From positions 90,526 through 154,525 of the forward strand of contig NZ_QWJJ01000012.1 in the NCBI RefSeq assembly GCF_003575965.1: a stretch of 64,000 bases of DNA, given 5' to 3'. Within the stretch, counting starts at the first letter, position 1; each line of letters starts with the position of its first letter. Position numbers and translations under genes: made by a program. The stretch is from Pseudooceanicola sediminis (GTDB taxonomy: Bacteria > Pseudomonadota > Alphaproteobacteria > Rhodobacterales > Rhodobacteraceae). Positions 17,740 to 26,161 of the stretch are shown in pieces. The notes under the pieces are model-generated. The model was not told the DNA's origin, made no database searches, and was given only the letters and a program-made list of their open reading frames with translations.

Positions 17740-18606
17740 TCAGAGACGGGACAATAGTTCGGTCTTCTTGTCGGTGAATTCGGCCTCGCTCAGGATGCCG
17801 CGATCCCGCAAATCCGCTAATCGTTCGATGCGCGAAAAAATCTGTTCGTCCATGTCATCGGTCCCTTGAGCCGGGCGGTCAGTTTTGGGAGCGGTGCGTT
17901 GTGCGTCGGACCGCCGAGTATCGGCGGGCTGGGCCCTTGCATCCGGGATCATTGAGGACTGACTGACCTCGGTGGGCACATCGTCGGTTCGCGGCGGCGC
18001 GCTGCCCTCTGCGGCTCCGTCATCGAGGTCCAGCATCGGTACAACTTGCAGGTCGGTCACGTTGATCTGGCCGAACTGGCTGGTAAATGTCAGCGATTGC
18101 CATCCGCTCTGGGCCTGGCCGAAACCATAGATCTGATGGTCGCCGGTATCATATATCATCACCGAACCGCCATGCGCGATGCCAAGACGCCGCGTCTGCG
18201 GGAAATAGGCATAACGCATATCGTTCTGTGACCCTTGTGACGTGGGTGATCCAAGTTCCGCGGGCCAGCCGGTGCTGCCGTGCTGGGCATTGCAGGACGC
18301 GCCGCCCTGCACGGACGAAGGGGTATTCGGCTGGAAAAGGCTGCCGTGCGCCAGCAAAGAGGACAGCTCGGCGCAAAGCGCATCGACGCGGGCCTTCAGG
18401 CCGTTGTTGAACATGTCGCCGATCATCGTCATGCCGCCACGCGACCACTGCCCCATGCCGCCGAATTCGGGATGCGAAAACTGGGCTTGCGTGCCCTGCC
18501 CTGCCGCGACGGATCGCAACATCTGCTCGACCGCATCGTGGCTGAAGCCGTGACGTTGCGCGACCTCGTTCACCAATCGTTTGCCGTCTTCGTTCAGATT
18601 GCTCAT
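17740..18606 (-). CDS. SHOCT-domain protein of unknown function
   Basis: The 288-residue soluble protein has three parts. An N-terminal conserved region (residues ~1-100) carries EFGGMGQWSRGGM and GDMFNNGLKARVDALC. A central region has beta-strand-like sequence (RRLGIAHGGSVMIYD, GQAQSGWQSL). A disordered Pro/Thr/Ala linker is followed by a C-terminal SHOCT motif (RIERLADLRDRGILSEAEF). SHOCT segments usually mediate oligomerisation. No catalytic residues are evident. It converges with DUF6476 and lies downstream of the TetR gene with a 144-bp gap. Confidence 0.75.
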   Translation of the reverse strand: MSNLNEDGKRLVNEVAQRHGFSHDAVEQMLRSVAAGQGTQAQFSHPEFGGMGQWSRGGMTMIGDMFNNGLKARVDALCAELSSLLAHGSLFQPNTPSSVQGGASCNAQHGSTGWPAELGSPTSQGSQNDMRYAYFPQTRRLGIAHGGSVMIYDTGDHQIYGFGQAQSGWQSLTFTSQFGQINVTDLQVVPMLDLDDGAAEGSAPPRTDDVPTEVSQSSMIPDARAQPADTRRSDAQRTAPKTDRPAQGTDDMDEQIFSRIERLADLRDRGILSEAEFTDKKTELLSRL

Positions 18607-18750
18607 GTCTTGCCCTCTCGTGGCTGCGGCGCGCGGATCGCAGGGGTTGAGCCTTGCGCGCCGCCCGTCTGCACGTCAAGGCGATTGCTGCGCAATACCG
18701 GCACCCGGGGATCCGACGCGGCACTTGCTGAACGCGCAGCGGCCAAAGCC

Positions 18751-19437
18751 TCAGCGTCGGCTGGCCAATCCATCGACGAAGACATCCAGCAACAGGATTG
18801 TGCGGGCCTGCCAGCCGTCGTCCTGCTTTGCATAGCAGATCCCAAGGACCGCACGCATCATGTCCTCGCCTGACACGTCGTCCCGGATCATGCCGTCGGC
18901 CACGCCACGTTGCAGCAGCACCCCCGCCGCCTGAAGCAACCTTGCCGTGGAATTGGAAAACAGCGGCTGAGATGACTCGAGTGCGGGCTCCAACGCCGTC
19001 AACATGCCGCGCTTGGTGGCCACCATGCGCACAAGGCCGTGCAACCAGCGCCGCATTGCCGTCACCGCGTCCACGCCCTCGCTGATCGTTTCCGCCAGCG
19101 TCACCAGCTCATCGACCTCGCGCTCGTAGACCGCCTGGAACAGCGCCTCACGCGTCGGGAAATGTCGGTAGAGCGTGCCGATGCCAACCCCTGCCCCCTT
19201 TGCAACGGCCTCAAGACTGGCGCCAGACCCGCCCGCGGCAAAGACCTGACGCGCGGTATCCAGCAACCGTTCACGATTTCGCACCGAATCCGCCCGGGGT
19301 TTGCGGGTCGGCGCCTTGCGGCCCTCGGGCCCAGGCTCAGTTGTGTCCAAGCTGGTTTCTTTTCTTGCCTTTTTCGCCTGTGCGACCATCTGAAACTGTG
19401 CTGCGGGACGGCACCGCGATGACGGTGCGATGCCCAT
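18751..19437 (-). CDS. TetR/AcrR-family transcriptional regulator
   Basis: This 228-residue repressor-type protein has a TetR helix-turn-helix at residues ~55-100 (RLLDTARQVFAAGG, GVGIGTLYRHFPTREALF) and a helical ligand-binding domain. The ATG at 19437 has AAGGAG 11 bases upstream; a later ATG at 19389 would give a more typical length but has no ribosome-binding site. It is divergent from the molybdenum oxidoreductase operon. A perfect 15-bp palindrome lies in the shared promoter region, which suggests control of both its own gene and the operon. Confidence 0.9.
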   Translation of the reverse strand: MGIAPSSRCRPAAQFQMVAQAKKARKETSLDTTEPGPEGRKAPTRKPRADSVRNRERLLDTARQVFAAGGSGASLEAVAKGAGVGIGTLYRHFPTREALFQAVYEREVDELVTLAETISEGVDAVTAMRRWLHGLVRMVATKRGMLTALEPALESSQPLFSNSTARLLQAAGVLLQRGVADGMIRDDVSGEDMMRAVLGICYAKQDDGWQARTILLLDVFVDGLASRR

Positions 19438-19460
19438 GCGACAGCAAACTCCTTGCTAAA

Positions 19461-19475
19461 CGGAGGGACCCTCCG
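19461..19475. promoter_or_regulatory. Palindromic operator candidate between the TetR gene and the oxidoreductase operon
   Basis: CGGAGGGACCCTCCG is a perfect inverted repeat of 7-bp arms around one base. It lies 24 bp upstream of the TetR start and 110 bp upstream of the first oxidoreductase gene. Position and symmetry are as expected for a TetR-dimer operator. Confidence 0.6.
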
Positions 19476-19584
19476 TATATTACGACCACTGAACGGCCCT
19501 TTCGTGGCCTTTTCGACAGCCTACCACGACAGGCACACCCGTGCCCACAGTTTCCAAAACAGCCAAACATTCAATGGAGGGACC

Positions 19585-20079
19585 ATGCCCCTTTCCATCA
19601 GCCTCATTGTAAACGGTGAGCAAAAGGACATCGCGTTGGAAGATCCGCGCGCCACGCTCCTTGACGTACTGCGCGACAGAATCGGCCTGACAGGCACCAA
19701 AAAGGGATGTGACCGCGGCCAATGCGGGGCTTGCACCGTGCTGATCGACGGTCGCCGGATCAACAGCTGCCTGTCCCTGGCCGCCAGCCAGGACGGTGCC
19801 GAAATCACCACCATCGAAGGTCTCGCCGCTGGCGACGACCTGCATCCCGTGCAAGCCGCCTTTATCGAAACCGACGGTTTCCAGTGCGGATATTGTACGC
19901 CCGGCCAGATCATGAGCGCCCTCGGCCTGATCCGCGAAGGTATCGCCGATGATGATCCCGAACGCATCCGCGAAGCGATGAGCGGCAATATCTGCCGTTG
20001 CGCGGCCTACCAGGGCATCACGGAGGCCGTGATAAAAGCCAATGCCCGGATGCGCGACACGCAGGAGAGCCAATCATGA
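19585..20079 (+). CDS. Aldehyde/xanthine oxidoreductase 2Fe-2S subunit (PaoA/YagT-like)
   Basis: This is the small iron-sulfur subunit of a molybdenum hydroxylase. It carries electrons from the molybdenum centre to FAD. The 164-residue protein has a plant-type 2Fe-2S domain (Cys42, Cys47, Cys50, Cys62) and a helical 2Fe-2S domain (Cys101, Cys104, Cys137, Cys139). It lacks the Tat leader of E. coli PaoA, so this enzyme is probably cytoplasmic. GGAGGG precedes the start. It overlaps the FAD subunit gene by four bases (ATGA), so the operon is translationally coupled. Confidence 0.93.
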   Translation: MPLSISLIVNGEQKDIALEDPRATLLDVLRDRIGLTGTKKGCDRGQCGACTVLIDGRRINSCLSLAASQDGAEITTIEGLAAGDDLHPVQAAFIETDGFQCGYCTPGQIMSALGLIREGIADDDPERIREAMSGNICRCAAYQGITEAVIKANARMRDTQESQS

Positions 20080-21143
20080 ACCTGTTCGAGTATCTGCGCC
20101 CCGCCTCGCTGGACGAAGCGATCGCGGCGGCCCGTGCGCCAGGCGCAACCTATCTTGCCGGTGGCACCAACCTGCTGGACCTGATGAAGATCGGCGTACA
20201 GACACCGCGCACGATCATCGACATCTCACGCCTGCCCGGGTTGGACCGGATTGAACGGCTGGCGGATGGCGCGACCCGCGTCGGGGCCATGGTGCGCAAT
20301 GCCGACCTGGCAAGGGATGCGGATTTTGCCGCAAACTACCCCGCCGTGGCAGAGGCCCTGCTGTCGGGTGCATCTGCGCAATTGCGCAACGCTGCCAGCC
20401 TTGGCGGAAACCTGATGCAGCAGACGCGCTGTTCCTATTTCCAGGATCCGCACAGCGCCTGCAATCGTCGCGAACCGGGATCGGGGTGTGCCGCGCTTGA
20501 CGGCGAAACCCGCAACCACGCGGTGATCGGATGGTCGGATCAGTGCATCGCAACCCACCCTTCGGATTTTTGCGTGCCGCTTGCCGCGCTTGGTGCGGTG
20601 GTCGAGGTGGCAGGCCCGGGCGGCACCCGAGACCTGCCGATCGCCCAACTGCACATGCTGCCCGACGCCACGTCGCCCGGCGGCACAACGCTCGCTCCCG
20701 GTGAGATGATCACCGGATTGCGCCTGCCCCCCGAAGCAGCCGCCTTTCGCGACAACGCCCGCTATCTCAAGCTGCGCGAAAGGACCTCGTTCGCCTTCGC
20801 GGTTGTCTCGGTGGCTGCGATGCTGCGCATGGAGGGTGACGTGATTGCCGAAGCGCGCCTTGCCCTGGGTGGTGTCGCGGCGCAGCCGTGGCGCCGCGCC
20901 GAGGCCGAAGCCGTGCTGGCCGGTGCCAAACCGGGTGACGACGCGATTGCGGCTGCCGCCGAAGCCCTCATGGCCGGCGCCCGTCCCTCAGGCGACAACG
21001 CCCACAAGATCACCTTGGCCAAGCGCCTGATCCAAAAGGCGCTGCACCTGGCAGCGGCGGGTACGCCCGCGGTGATGCCGGCCCTGCCCGCCTCTGTCTT
21101 TACCTCCGAACCCGCAGAACGGGGAGAACCTGCCGATGTCTGA
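20076..21143 (+). CDS. Aldehyde/xanthine oxidoreductase FAD subunit (PaoB/YagS-like)
   Basis: This is the FAD-binding middle subunit of the molybdenum hydroxylase (355 residues). The FAD-binding LAGGTNLLDLMKIG motif is at residues 27-40 and the SLGGNLMQQTRC segment ends at Cys119. Between ~119 and 157 it has four cysteines (Cys119, 129, 138, 157), the pattern that binds an extra 4Fe-4S cluster in PaoB and in 4-hydroxybenzoyl-CoA reductase. Ordinary xanthine dehydrogenase FAD subunits lack it. It overlaps both neighbours by 4-8 bases. The substrate is not determined; aromatic aldehydes fit the PaoABC relationship. Confidence 0.9.
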   Translation: MNLFEYLRPASLDEAIAAARAPGATYLAGGTNLLDLMKIGVQTPRTIIDISRLPGLDRIERLADGATRVGAMVRNADLARDADFAANYPAVAEALLSGASAQLRNAASLGGNLMQQTRCSYFQDPHSACNRREPGSGCAALDGETRNHAVIGWSDQCIATHPSDFCVPLAALGAVVEVAGPGGTRDLPIAQLHMLPDATSPGGTTLAPGEMITGLRLPPEAAAFRDNARYLKLRERTSFAFAVVSVAAMLRMEGDVIAEARLALGGVAAQPWRRAEAEAVLAGAKPGDDAIAAAAEALMAGARPSGDNAHKITLAKRLIQKALHLAAAGTPAVMPALPASVFTSEPAERGEPADV

Positions 21144-23391
21144 TACTCTCACCACTCCCGGCGCCCATACCCGCATGGGGTCGAATTCGGGCCAGCCGAT
21201 GACCCGGCGCGACGGCATCGCAAAGGTCACTGGAACCGCCACCTATGCCGCAGACAACCGCCCCGAGGGGCTGTTGCATGCGGTCTATGCCATGAGCAGC
21301 GTGGCACGGGGGCGCGTCACCGCCCTCGACGTGGCGGCAGCCCTGGCGCATCCCGGTGTCGTACATGTCATGACACCCGAAAACCGTCCCCCCCTGGCGC
21401 AGGATCCCGACGACAAACCCGAGGGGAGCATGGCGCTACGCATAGAAGCTTTGCAAAACAGTTCAGTGCGTTACGTTGGCCAGCCGATTGCGCTGGTGGT
21501 TGCGGAAACGCTGGAGGCCGCAACTGAAGGCGCCCGCCTGCTGGCGCCCGTCTACGCCGTCGAACCCGCGCGGATCGGCTTCGATGCCGGAGAGGCTTTC
21601 GAACCTGAAAGCACCGGGTTTGGCGGGCAGCCGAACATCGATATCGGCGATATCGCAGCCGGTCGCGCCGCGGGCACGCGGCATCTGGATCAGACCTATG
21701 AAACGCCCCTGCAATACCACAATGCGATGGAGCCGCATGCGATTGTTGCGCAGTGGCAGGACGATCACCTGACCATCGACACACCCAACCAGGCGATTGT
21801 CATGGCGCGGGCGGCCTTTGCCGCGTTCTTCGACATCCCGGCCGAGAATGTCCTGCTGCGCAGTCCCTACCTGGGTGGCGGCTTCGGATCGAAGGCGCTG
21901 CCGATCGGACCGCAGATCCTGGCCATACTGGCGGCGCGCGAATTGCAGCGCCCCGTCAAGCTGGCCTTGCGCCGCGATCAGATGTTCGGCCCGGTGCAAC
22001 ACCGGGGCGCCACGCGCCAGCGGATGCAGCTGGACATGGACGACACGGGGCGGCTGACCCTGCTGGACCACCACACGACCGCGACCACCAGCAGCTTTGA
22101 CACCTTCATCGAAGGCGCCTCGGCAGCGTCGCGCAACACCTATGCCAGCCCGGCCATCGCAACCAGCCACAGCGGCGTGCGCGTGGACACCGGCACCCCC
22201 GGTGCCGTGCGGGCCCCTGGCGAGGCGTCGGGTTCTGCCGCGCTGGAATGTGCAATGGACGAAGCGGCCGAGCTGATGGGCCTGGACCCGTTGGATTTCC
22301 GCCTGCGCAACTACGCTGAAACCGATCCGCAGACGGGAAAGCCCTTCTCCTCCAAAGCGTTGCGGGAATGCTATGAGGCCGGTGCCAAGGCGTTCGGATG
22401 GCAGAACCGCCCCTTGGCGCCACGCCAGATGCGTGATGACCAGGGCCATCTGGTCGGCTGGGGCATGGGCACGTCGCTGTTCGGCGCGCACATGAACAAG
22501 GCGCAGGCGCGCGCGGTGCTGCGGGCAGACGGGTCTGCAATGATCGCCACCGCGGGCGCTGACATGGGCCAGGGGGCATGGACCGCGCTGGCGCAGATTG
22601 CCGCCGACGGCCTGGGACTGGACATCGACAAGATCGATTTCCGGTCGGGCGAGTCGAGCCTGCCGAATGGCGGGATCGCCGGCGGATCGGGCCATACGGC
22701 CACGGCGGGCAGCGCGCTGTTCGCGGCGGGCGAGGACGTGATCCGGCAGCTGGCGGATCTGGCGACGGCCGATCCTGCATCCCCCCTGTTCGGGGCTGGC
22801 AATGCCGGTGTCGTCGCCCGGCAGGGCCGCCTGCATCGCGCGGACGACGAAAGCCGCAGCGAAAGCTACAATGAAATCATGGCGAAAGCCGGCATTTCCG
22901 AGCTGGAGGGCAAAGGCGAAGGCGCGCGCGACCCTGGGCACGCAGAGAGCAGGGCGATGTTTTCGCATGGGGCGGTGTTTGCCGAGGTGCGGGTCGACCC
23001 CGACTTGGGGCAGGTCCGGGTCAGCCGGCTGATCGGGGCCTTTGCCGCTGGACGGATCATCAACCCGCATCTGGCGCGCAGCCAGCTGCTGGGCGGGATG
23101 ATCTGGGGTCTTGGCTTTGCCCTGATGGAAGAGGGCATTCACGACAAGCGCACCGGGCGGCCCGTCAACGGCGACCTGGCCGGATACCACGTGCCGGTCA
23201 ACGCCGATGCCCCGATGGTCGAGGCACTGATGATCCACGAAGACGACGCATTCGTGAACCCGCTGGGGGTGAAGGGTGTCGGGGAACTGGGCATCACAGG
23301 CACCGTCGGCGCCATCGCGAATGCCGTCTGGCATGCCACCGGAGTGCGCCCCAGATCGTTCCCGATCCACATGGAAACATTGATCGGCTAA
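21136..23391 (+). CDS. Aldehyde/xanthine oxidoreductase molybdenum subunit (PaoC/YagR-like)
   Basis: This is the catalytic subunit of the enzyme (751 residues), binding molybdopterin cytosine dinucleotide or a related cofactor. Family motifs are GGGFGSK in the middle, PGEASGSAALECAMDEAAE, the GADMGQG loop, and near the C-terminus GVGELGITG, whose Glu is the catalytic base of molybdenum hydroxylases. Length fits PaoC (about 730) better than the longer XDH large subunit. It overlaps the FAD subunit gene by eight bases and is followed by a strong terminator. Cofactor insertion chaperones (XdhC/PaoD) are not in the window. Confidence 0.92.
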   Translation: MSDTLTTPGAHTRMGSNSGQPMTRRDGIAKVTGTATYAADNRPEGLLHAVYAMSSVARGRVTALDVAAALAHPGVVHVMTPENRPPLAQDPDDKPEGSMALRIEALQNSSVRYVGQPIALVVAETLEAATEGARLLAPVYAVEPARIGFDAGEAFEPESTGFGGQPNIDIGDIAAGRAAGTRHLDQTYETPLQYHNAMEPHAIVAQWQDDHLTIDTPNQAIVMARAAFAAFFDIPAENVLLRSPYLGGGFGSKALPIGPQILAILAARELQRPVKLALRRDQMFGPVQHRGATRQRMQLDMDDTGRLTLLDHHTTATTSSFDTFIEGASAASRNTYASPAIATSHSGVRVDTGTPGAVRAPGEASGSAALECAMDEAAELMGLDPLDFRLRNYAETDPQTGKPFSSKALRECYEAGAKAFGWQNRPLAPRQMRDDQGHLVGWGMGTSLFGAHMNKAQARAVLRADGSAMIATAGADMGQGAWTALAQIAADGLGLDIDKIDFRSGESSLPNGGIAGGSGHTATAGSALFAAGEDVIRQLADLATADPASPLFGAGNAGVVARQGRLHRADDESRSESYNEIMAKAGISELEGKGEGARDPGHAESRAMFSHGAVFAEVRVDPDLGQVRVSRLIGAFAAGRIINPHLARSQLLGGMIWGLGFALMEEGIHDKRTGRPVNGDLAGYHVPVNADAPMVEALMIHEDDAFVNPLGVKGVGELGITGTVGAIANAVWHATGVRPRSFPIHMETLIG

Positions 23392-23418
23392 CGCCGGGAC
23401 CAGCACCCTGAACACTGA

Positions 23419-23447
23419 AACAGCCGCCCCCCGGGCGGCTGTTTTTT
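23419..23447 (+). terminator. Intrinsic terminator of the molybdenum oxidoreductase operon
   Basis: AACAGCCGCCC and GGGCGGCTGTT form an 11-bp stem with a CCC loop followed by a run of six T. It begins 28 bases after the stop of the molybdenum subunit gene. Confidence 0.93.
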
Positions 23448-23549
23448 GGGCCGCTTTCTGCCGGGGACGTACCGACAGATGGCCCGGCCGCGTGCCCGTA
23501 AGACGTTAAGGCAAAGCTTTAACTAAGACACGCAAGCCTCTGAAAAATA

Positions 23550-23951
23550 TCACTTGAAACCAAGGTAGTCGGTATCCGAAACCGGCTCAGCCCAGTCGAC
23601 GCGGCTGCCATCCTGCTCCTCTGCGATGGCAAGGTGGCTCATCGCGCAGGTGTCGCTGGCGCCGTGCCAATGACGTTCACCGGGGGCGAACCAGACGATG
23701 TCGCCGGGACGGATTTCCTCGACCTCGCCGCCGTCGCGCTGCGCCCAGCCGAGACCCGACAGCACGAAGAGGGTCTGCCCCAGCGGATGCGTGTGCCAGT
23801 TCGTGCGCGCACCCGGTTCGAACGTCACCGTCAGGCCGCTGACCCGCGCGGGCGCGGTGCCGCTGAAGGGCGCGTCCATGCGGACGGTGCCCGTGAAATA
23901 ATCGCTGGGCGCGGTCTTGGAGGGCTGGGAGCCGCTGCGTGTGATCTCCAT
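23550..23951 (-). CDS. Cupin-domain protein
   Basis: This is a 133-residue single-domain cupin. Motif 1 is visible as TNWHTHPLGQTLFVLSG, with two His and a Gln in place of the usual Glu at one site. Motif 2 follows as GDIVWFAPGERHWHGAS. The N-terminal FTGTVRMDAPFSG is typical of the small cupins annotated as (R)-mandelonitrile lyase-like or carboxymuconolactone-associated. It is probably metal-binding. AGGAAAGGA precedes the start. It stands alone, convergent with the oxidoreductase operon; no function beyond the fold is claimed. Confidence 0.85.
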   Translation of the reverse strand: MEITRSGSQPSKTAPSDYFTGTVRMDAPFSGTAPARVSGLTVTFEPGARTNWHTHPLGQTLFVLSGLGWAQRDGGEVEEIRPGDIVWFAPGERHWHGASDTCAMSHLAIAEEQDGSRVDWAEPVSDTDYLGFK

Positions 23952-24492
23952 GATCTTGTCCTTTCCTGGTACCGCAAGAGGCGGCGTTCACGTCCCGGAT
24001 CATAGGGCATCGGGGCGCAGATACGAGGGGGCTTTCGCCGCCGAACCGGCCAGATCGGCACGTCGGTGCCTGCGTCGGTATTTGGGCGGTATCCGGGCGG
24101 TGCGACAGCGCCCGGGCGCAGTAGCGGCCCTGCGCAATGGGCCAGATCGGCACGTCGGTGCCTACGTCGGTATTTGGGCGGTATCCGGGCGGTGCGGATG
24201 CGGTGTGGGTCGTGCGGAGGGGGATGTTCGCTTGAGCGCCCCGCGCCGGGAACCGGGTCGGGCCTGACCGGCGCGGACAGGTTCGAGTGCGCGCGCGGGG
24301 AGGCAGGGAGAGGTCGGGCGCAGCGGGTGACGCCACCTGCACGCCCGGCATCAGGTTATGGGGTTGAGATCATCGGAGTGAGGCCATGGGATTGGGACCT
24401 TTAGAGTTGGACCGTGGGAGTTGGATCGCGGGATTTAGCCCCCCCCGTTTCTGTCCCCGGTTCAGCTCCTCCTCCCCCTTTCGGGCCTCTTT
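23952..24492. other. Gene-poor GC-rich region with direct repeats
   Basis: These 541 bases separate the cupin start from the ABC ATPase stop. They contain two near-identical 57-bp direct repeats (24048-24104 and 24140-24196) and a short tandem 14-mer (24404-24431, GAGTTGG plus seven variable bases). Long open frames cross the region on both strands, but they result from high GC and lack start signals and family motifs. I see no supported gene. Confidence 0.5.
24048..24196. repeat. Two 57-bp direct repeats, 35 bp apart
   Basis: The copies at 24048-24104 and 24140-24196 differ at one base (GCCTGCG against GCCTACG). Each begins GGCCAGATCGGCACGTCGG and ends CCGGGCGGTGCG. The period is 92 bp. Two copies only, so this is not a CRISPR array; a duplicated noncoding segment is more likely. 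Confidence 0.85.
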
Positions 24493-25266
24493 TCAGGCCG
24501 CGCCCACGACGGGCAATTGCAGGTCCTGCCAGATGCTGACGAAGTAGTCGTTGTAACGCTGATCCGAACGCAGGGCGACGGGATCGCGGGCATCGCGCGG
24601 GATCTGGATATCCATGGTGCGGATCACGGTCGAGGGGCGGTTCGACAGGACCAGGATGCGGTCGGCCATGGTGATCGCCTCGCCTATGTCATGGGTGATC
24701 AGGATCGCGCTCTTGCGCCGCTCGGAGATGATGCGGGCGACGTCCTGTTGCAGCAGGGTGCGCGTCTGGAAATCGAGCGCCGAGAAGGGTTCGTCCAGCA
24801 GCACGACCGCCGGGTCGAAGGCGAGCGTGCGCATGATCGCGACGCGCTGGCGCATCCCGCCCGACAGTGTGCCGGGGCGGGCATCCTCGAACCCCTTCAG
24901 GCCGTAGGCCTCGATCAGGTCGCGGGCGATGGCACGGGCCTTGTCACGGGCCATGCCACGGACCTCGAGCCCGAGGATCACGTTGTCGATGACCGAGCGC
25001 CAGGGCAGCAGCAGGTCCTTTTGCAGCATGTAGCCGACATCCTGCCCGGCGCGATCCGAGGCGATGGTGATGCCGCCCCGGCTGGGGGCCAGCAGGCCGG
25101 TGATGATGTTGAACAGCGTGGTCTTGCCACAGCCCGAGGGGCCGACGAGGGCGAGGATCTCGCCCTCGCGCAGATCGAAGCTGACGTTGCCGATGGCCTC
25201 GACCGGGCCGGAGGCGGATTCGAAGGTCATGCCGATGCCGGCGGCGGAAAGGATGGGCGTGTTCAT
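24493..25266 (-). CDS. ABC transporter ATP-binding protein, NitT/TauT type
   Basis: This is the ATPase of an importer (257 residues). It shows Walker A GPSGCGKTT, Q-loop MLQKDLLLPW, signature LSGGMRQRV and Walker B VVLLDEPFSALD. The LPWRSVIDNV segment after the Q-loop is typical of nitrate/sulfonate/taurine/pyrimidine-precursor ATPases. It is the last gene of a minus-strand operon that also encodes a permease, a substrate-binding protein and RutB, RutC and RutD homologues. It overlaps rutD by four bases. The substrate is inferred from the operon: a ureido or pyrimidine-derived compound. Confidence 0.92.
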   Translation of the reverse strand: MNTPILSAAGIGMTFESASGPVEAIGNVSFDLREGEILALVGPSGCGKTTLFNIITGLLAPSRGGITIASDRAGQDVGYMLQKDLLLPWRSVIDNVILGLEVRGMARDKARAIARDLIEAYGLKGFEDARPGTLSGGMRQRVAIMRTLAFDPAVVLLDEPFSALDFQTRTLLQQDVARIISERRKSAILITHDIGEAITMADRILVLSNRPSTVIRTMDIQIPRDARDPVALRSDQRYNDYFVSIWQDLQLPVVGAA

Positions 25267-26072
25267 GCGACGACGTCTCCTGTCAGGTCATGGTAGAATT
25301 CGCGCAACAGGTCGTGAAAGACCTCTGGCACCGCCTGGGTAAAGGCGTGCCCCCCCCATTCGGTCAGCGCGAGGCGGGCGTCGGGCAGACGCCGCGCCAG
25401 GGTTTTCGACATGTGCCAGGGCACCAGCATGTCATCGCGCGAGGCGACGCAGAGGGTGCGCACGGCCATCGTGGCCAGGGCGCTGCCGGGGTCATAGGCG
25501 GTGAAGGCATCAATGCGCGCCAGCAGGTCGGTGTCGGAGGGCATGGTGGTCAGCGCCGCGTCGGCGTGGGCCTCCATCTCGGCGGCATGGCGCGAGATCC
25601 AGGTCGCGGGATAGAGGAAAAGCGGCTGCGCGCGCAGATAGGCGGCGCGGCCCGAGGCGCGCAGGATTTCGCGGCGGATGGCGAAGCAGCGGTCGATATG
25701 GGCATCCGGGCCGACCCAGCCGTTGACGATGACCAGGCTGCGCAGGCGGCCGGGGTCCTGCAGGCCGGCCTGCAGGCCGATGGTGCCGCCGATGGCGTGA
25801 CCGACGACATGGGCGCGGTCCGCGCCTGCCGCATCGAGCACGGCAAGCAGGTCAGAGGCCATTTCCGCGACGCTGCGCGGGCCGACATCGCGGCTGCTGC
25901 GCCCTGCCCCCGCGTGGTCGTAGGTGATGACGCGGTAGCGCTGCGACAGCGCGTCGAGCTGGGGTTGCCAGAACCCGCCCGAGCCACCGAGGCCGCTGGA
26001 CAGGATCAGCGGTTCGCCGCGCCCGTAGGTGTCGTAATGGAGCGATACGGCCCCGTTCTGTGCGATTGGCAT
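25263..26072 (-). CDS. rutD: RutD-like aminoacrylate hydrolase (alpha/beta hydrolase fold)
   Basis: RutD speeds hydrolysis of 3-aminoacrylate to malonic semialdehyde in uracil breakdown by the Rut pathway. The 269-residue protein matches RutD beyond the general fold: NGWVGPDAHIDRCFAIR and AQPLFLYPATW segments are hallmarks. The nucleophile elbow reads GHAIGG (residues 91-96), with Ala in place of the usual Ser, as also seen in E. coli RutD (GHALG). The start at 26072 leaves an 89-base gap to the permease stop, filled partly by a 16-bp tandem repeat. It overlaps the ATPase gene by four bases. Confidence 0.85.
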   Translation of the reverse strand: MPIAQNGAVSLHYDTYGRGEPLILSSGLGGSGGFWQPQLDALSQRYRVITYDHAGAGRSSRDVGPRSVAEMASDLLAVLDAAGADRAHVVGHAIGGTIGLQAGLQDPGRLRSLVIVNGWVGPDAHIDRCFAIRREILRASGRAAYLRAQPLFLYPATWISRHAAEMEAHADAALTTMPSDTDLLARIDAFTAYDPGSALATMAVRTLCVASRDDMLVPWHMSKTLARRLPDARLALTEWGGHAFTQAVPEVFHDLLREFYHDLTGDVVA

Positions 26073-26114
26073 AAGTGGTGCCGTCCTTGTTGGGGTCGTC
26101 AGTCTTGCGGGCGT

Positions 26115-26160
26115 TTGCCGTGCGGGGCGGGTGCCGTGCGGGGCGGGTGCCGTGCGGGGT
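26115..26160. repeat. 16-bp tandem repeat (about 2.9 copies) between permease and rutD
   Basis: The unit GTGCCGTGCGGGGCGG occurs at 26131-26146, with near copies at 26115-26130 and 26147-26160. It fills the only sizeable gap inside the operon, just past the permease stop codon. Confidence 0.8.
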
Positions 26161-26161
26161 G

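Noticed and set aside
19585-23391. Ordinary xanthine dehydrogenase XdhAB
   Set aside because: The three-subunit layout and the four-cysteine insert in the FAD subunit match PaoABC/YagTSR rather than the two-subunit bacterial XdhAB.
21463-23415. 650-codon minus-strand frame across the molybdenum subunit
   Set aside because: Antisense frame with no recognisable motifs, opposite a gene with intact catalytic motifs.
24048-24196. CRISPR-like repeat pair
   Set aside because: Only two copies, 57 bp each, not palindromic and without cas genes.
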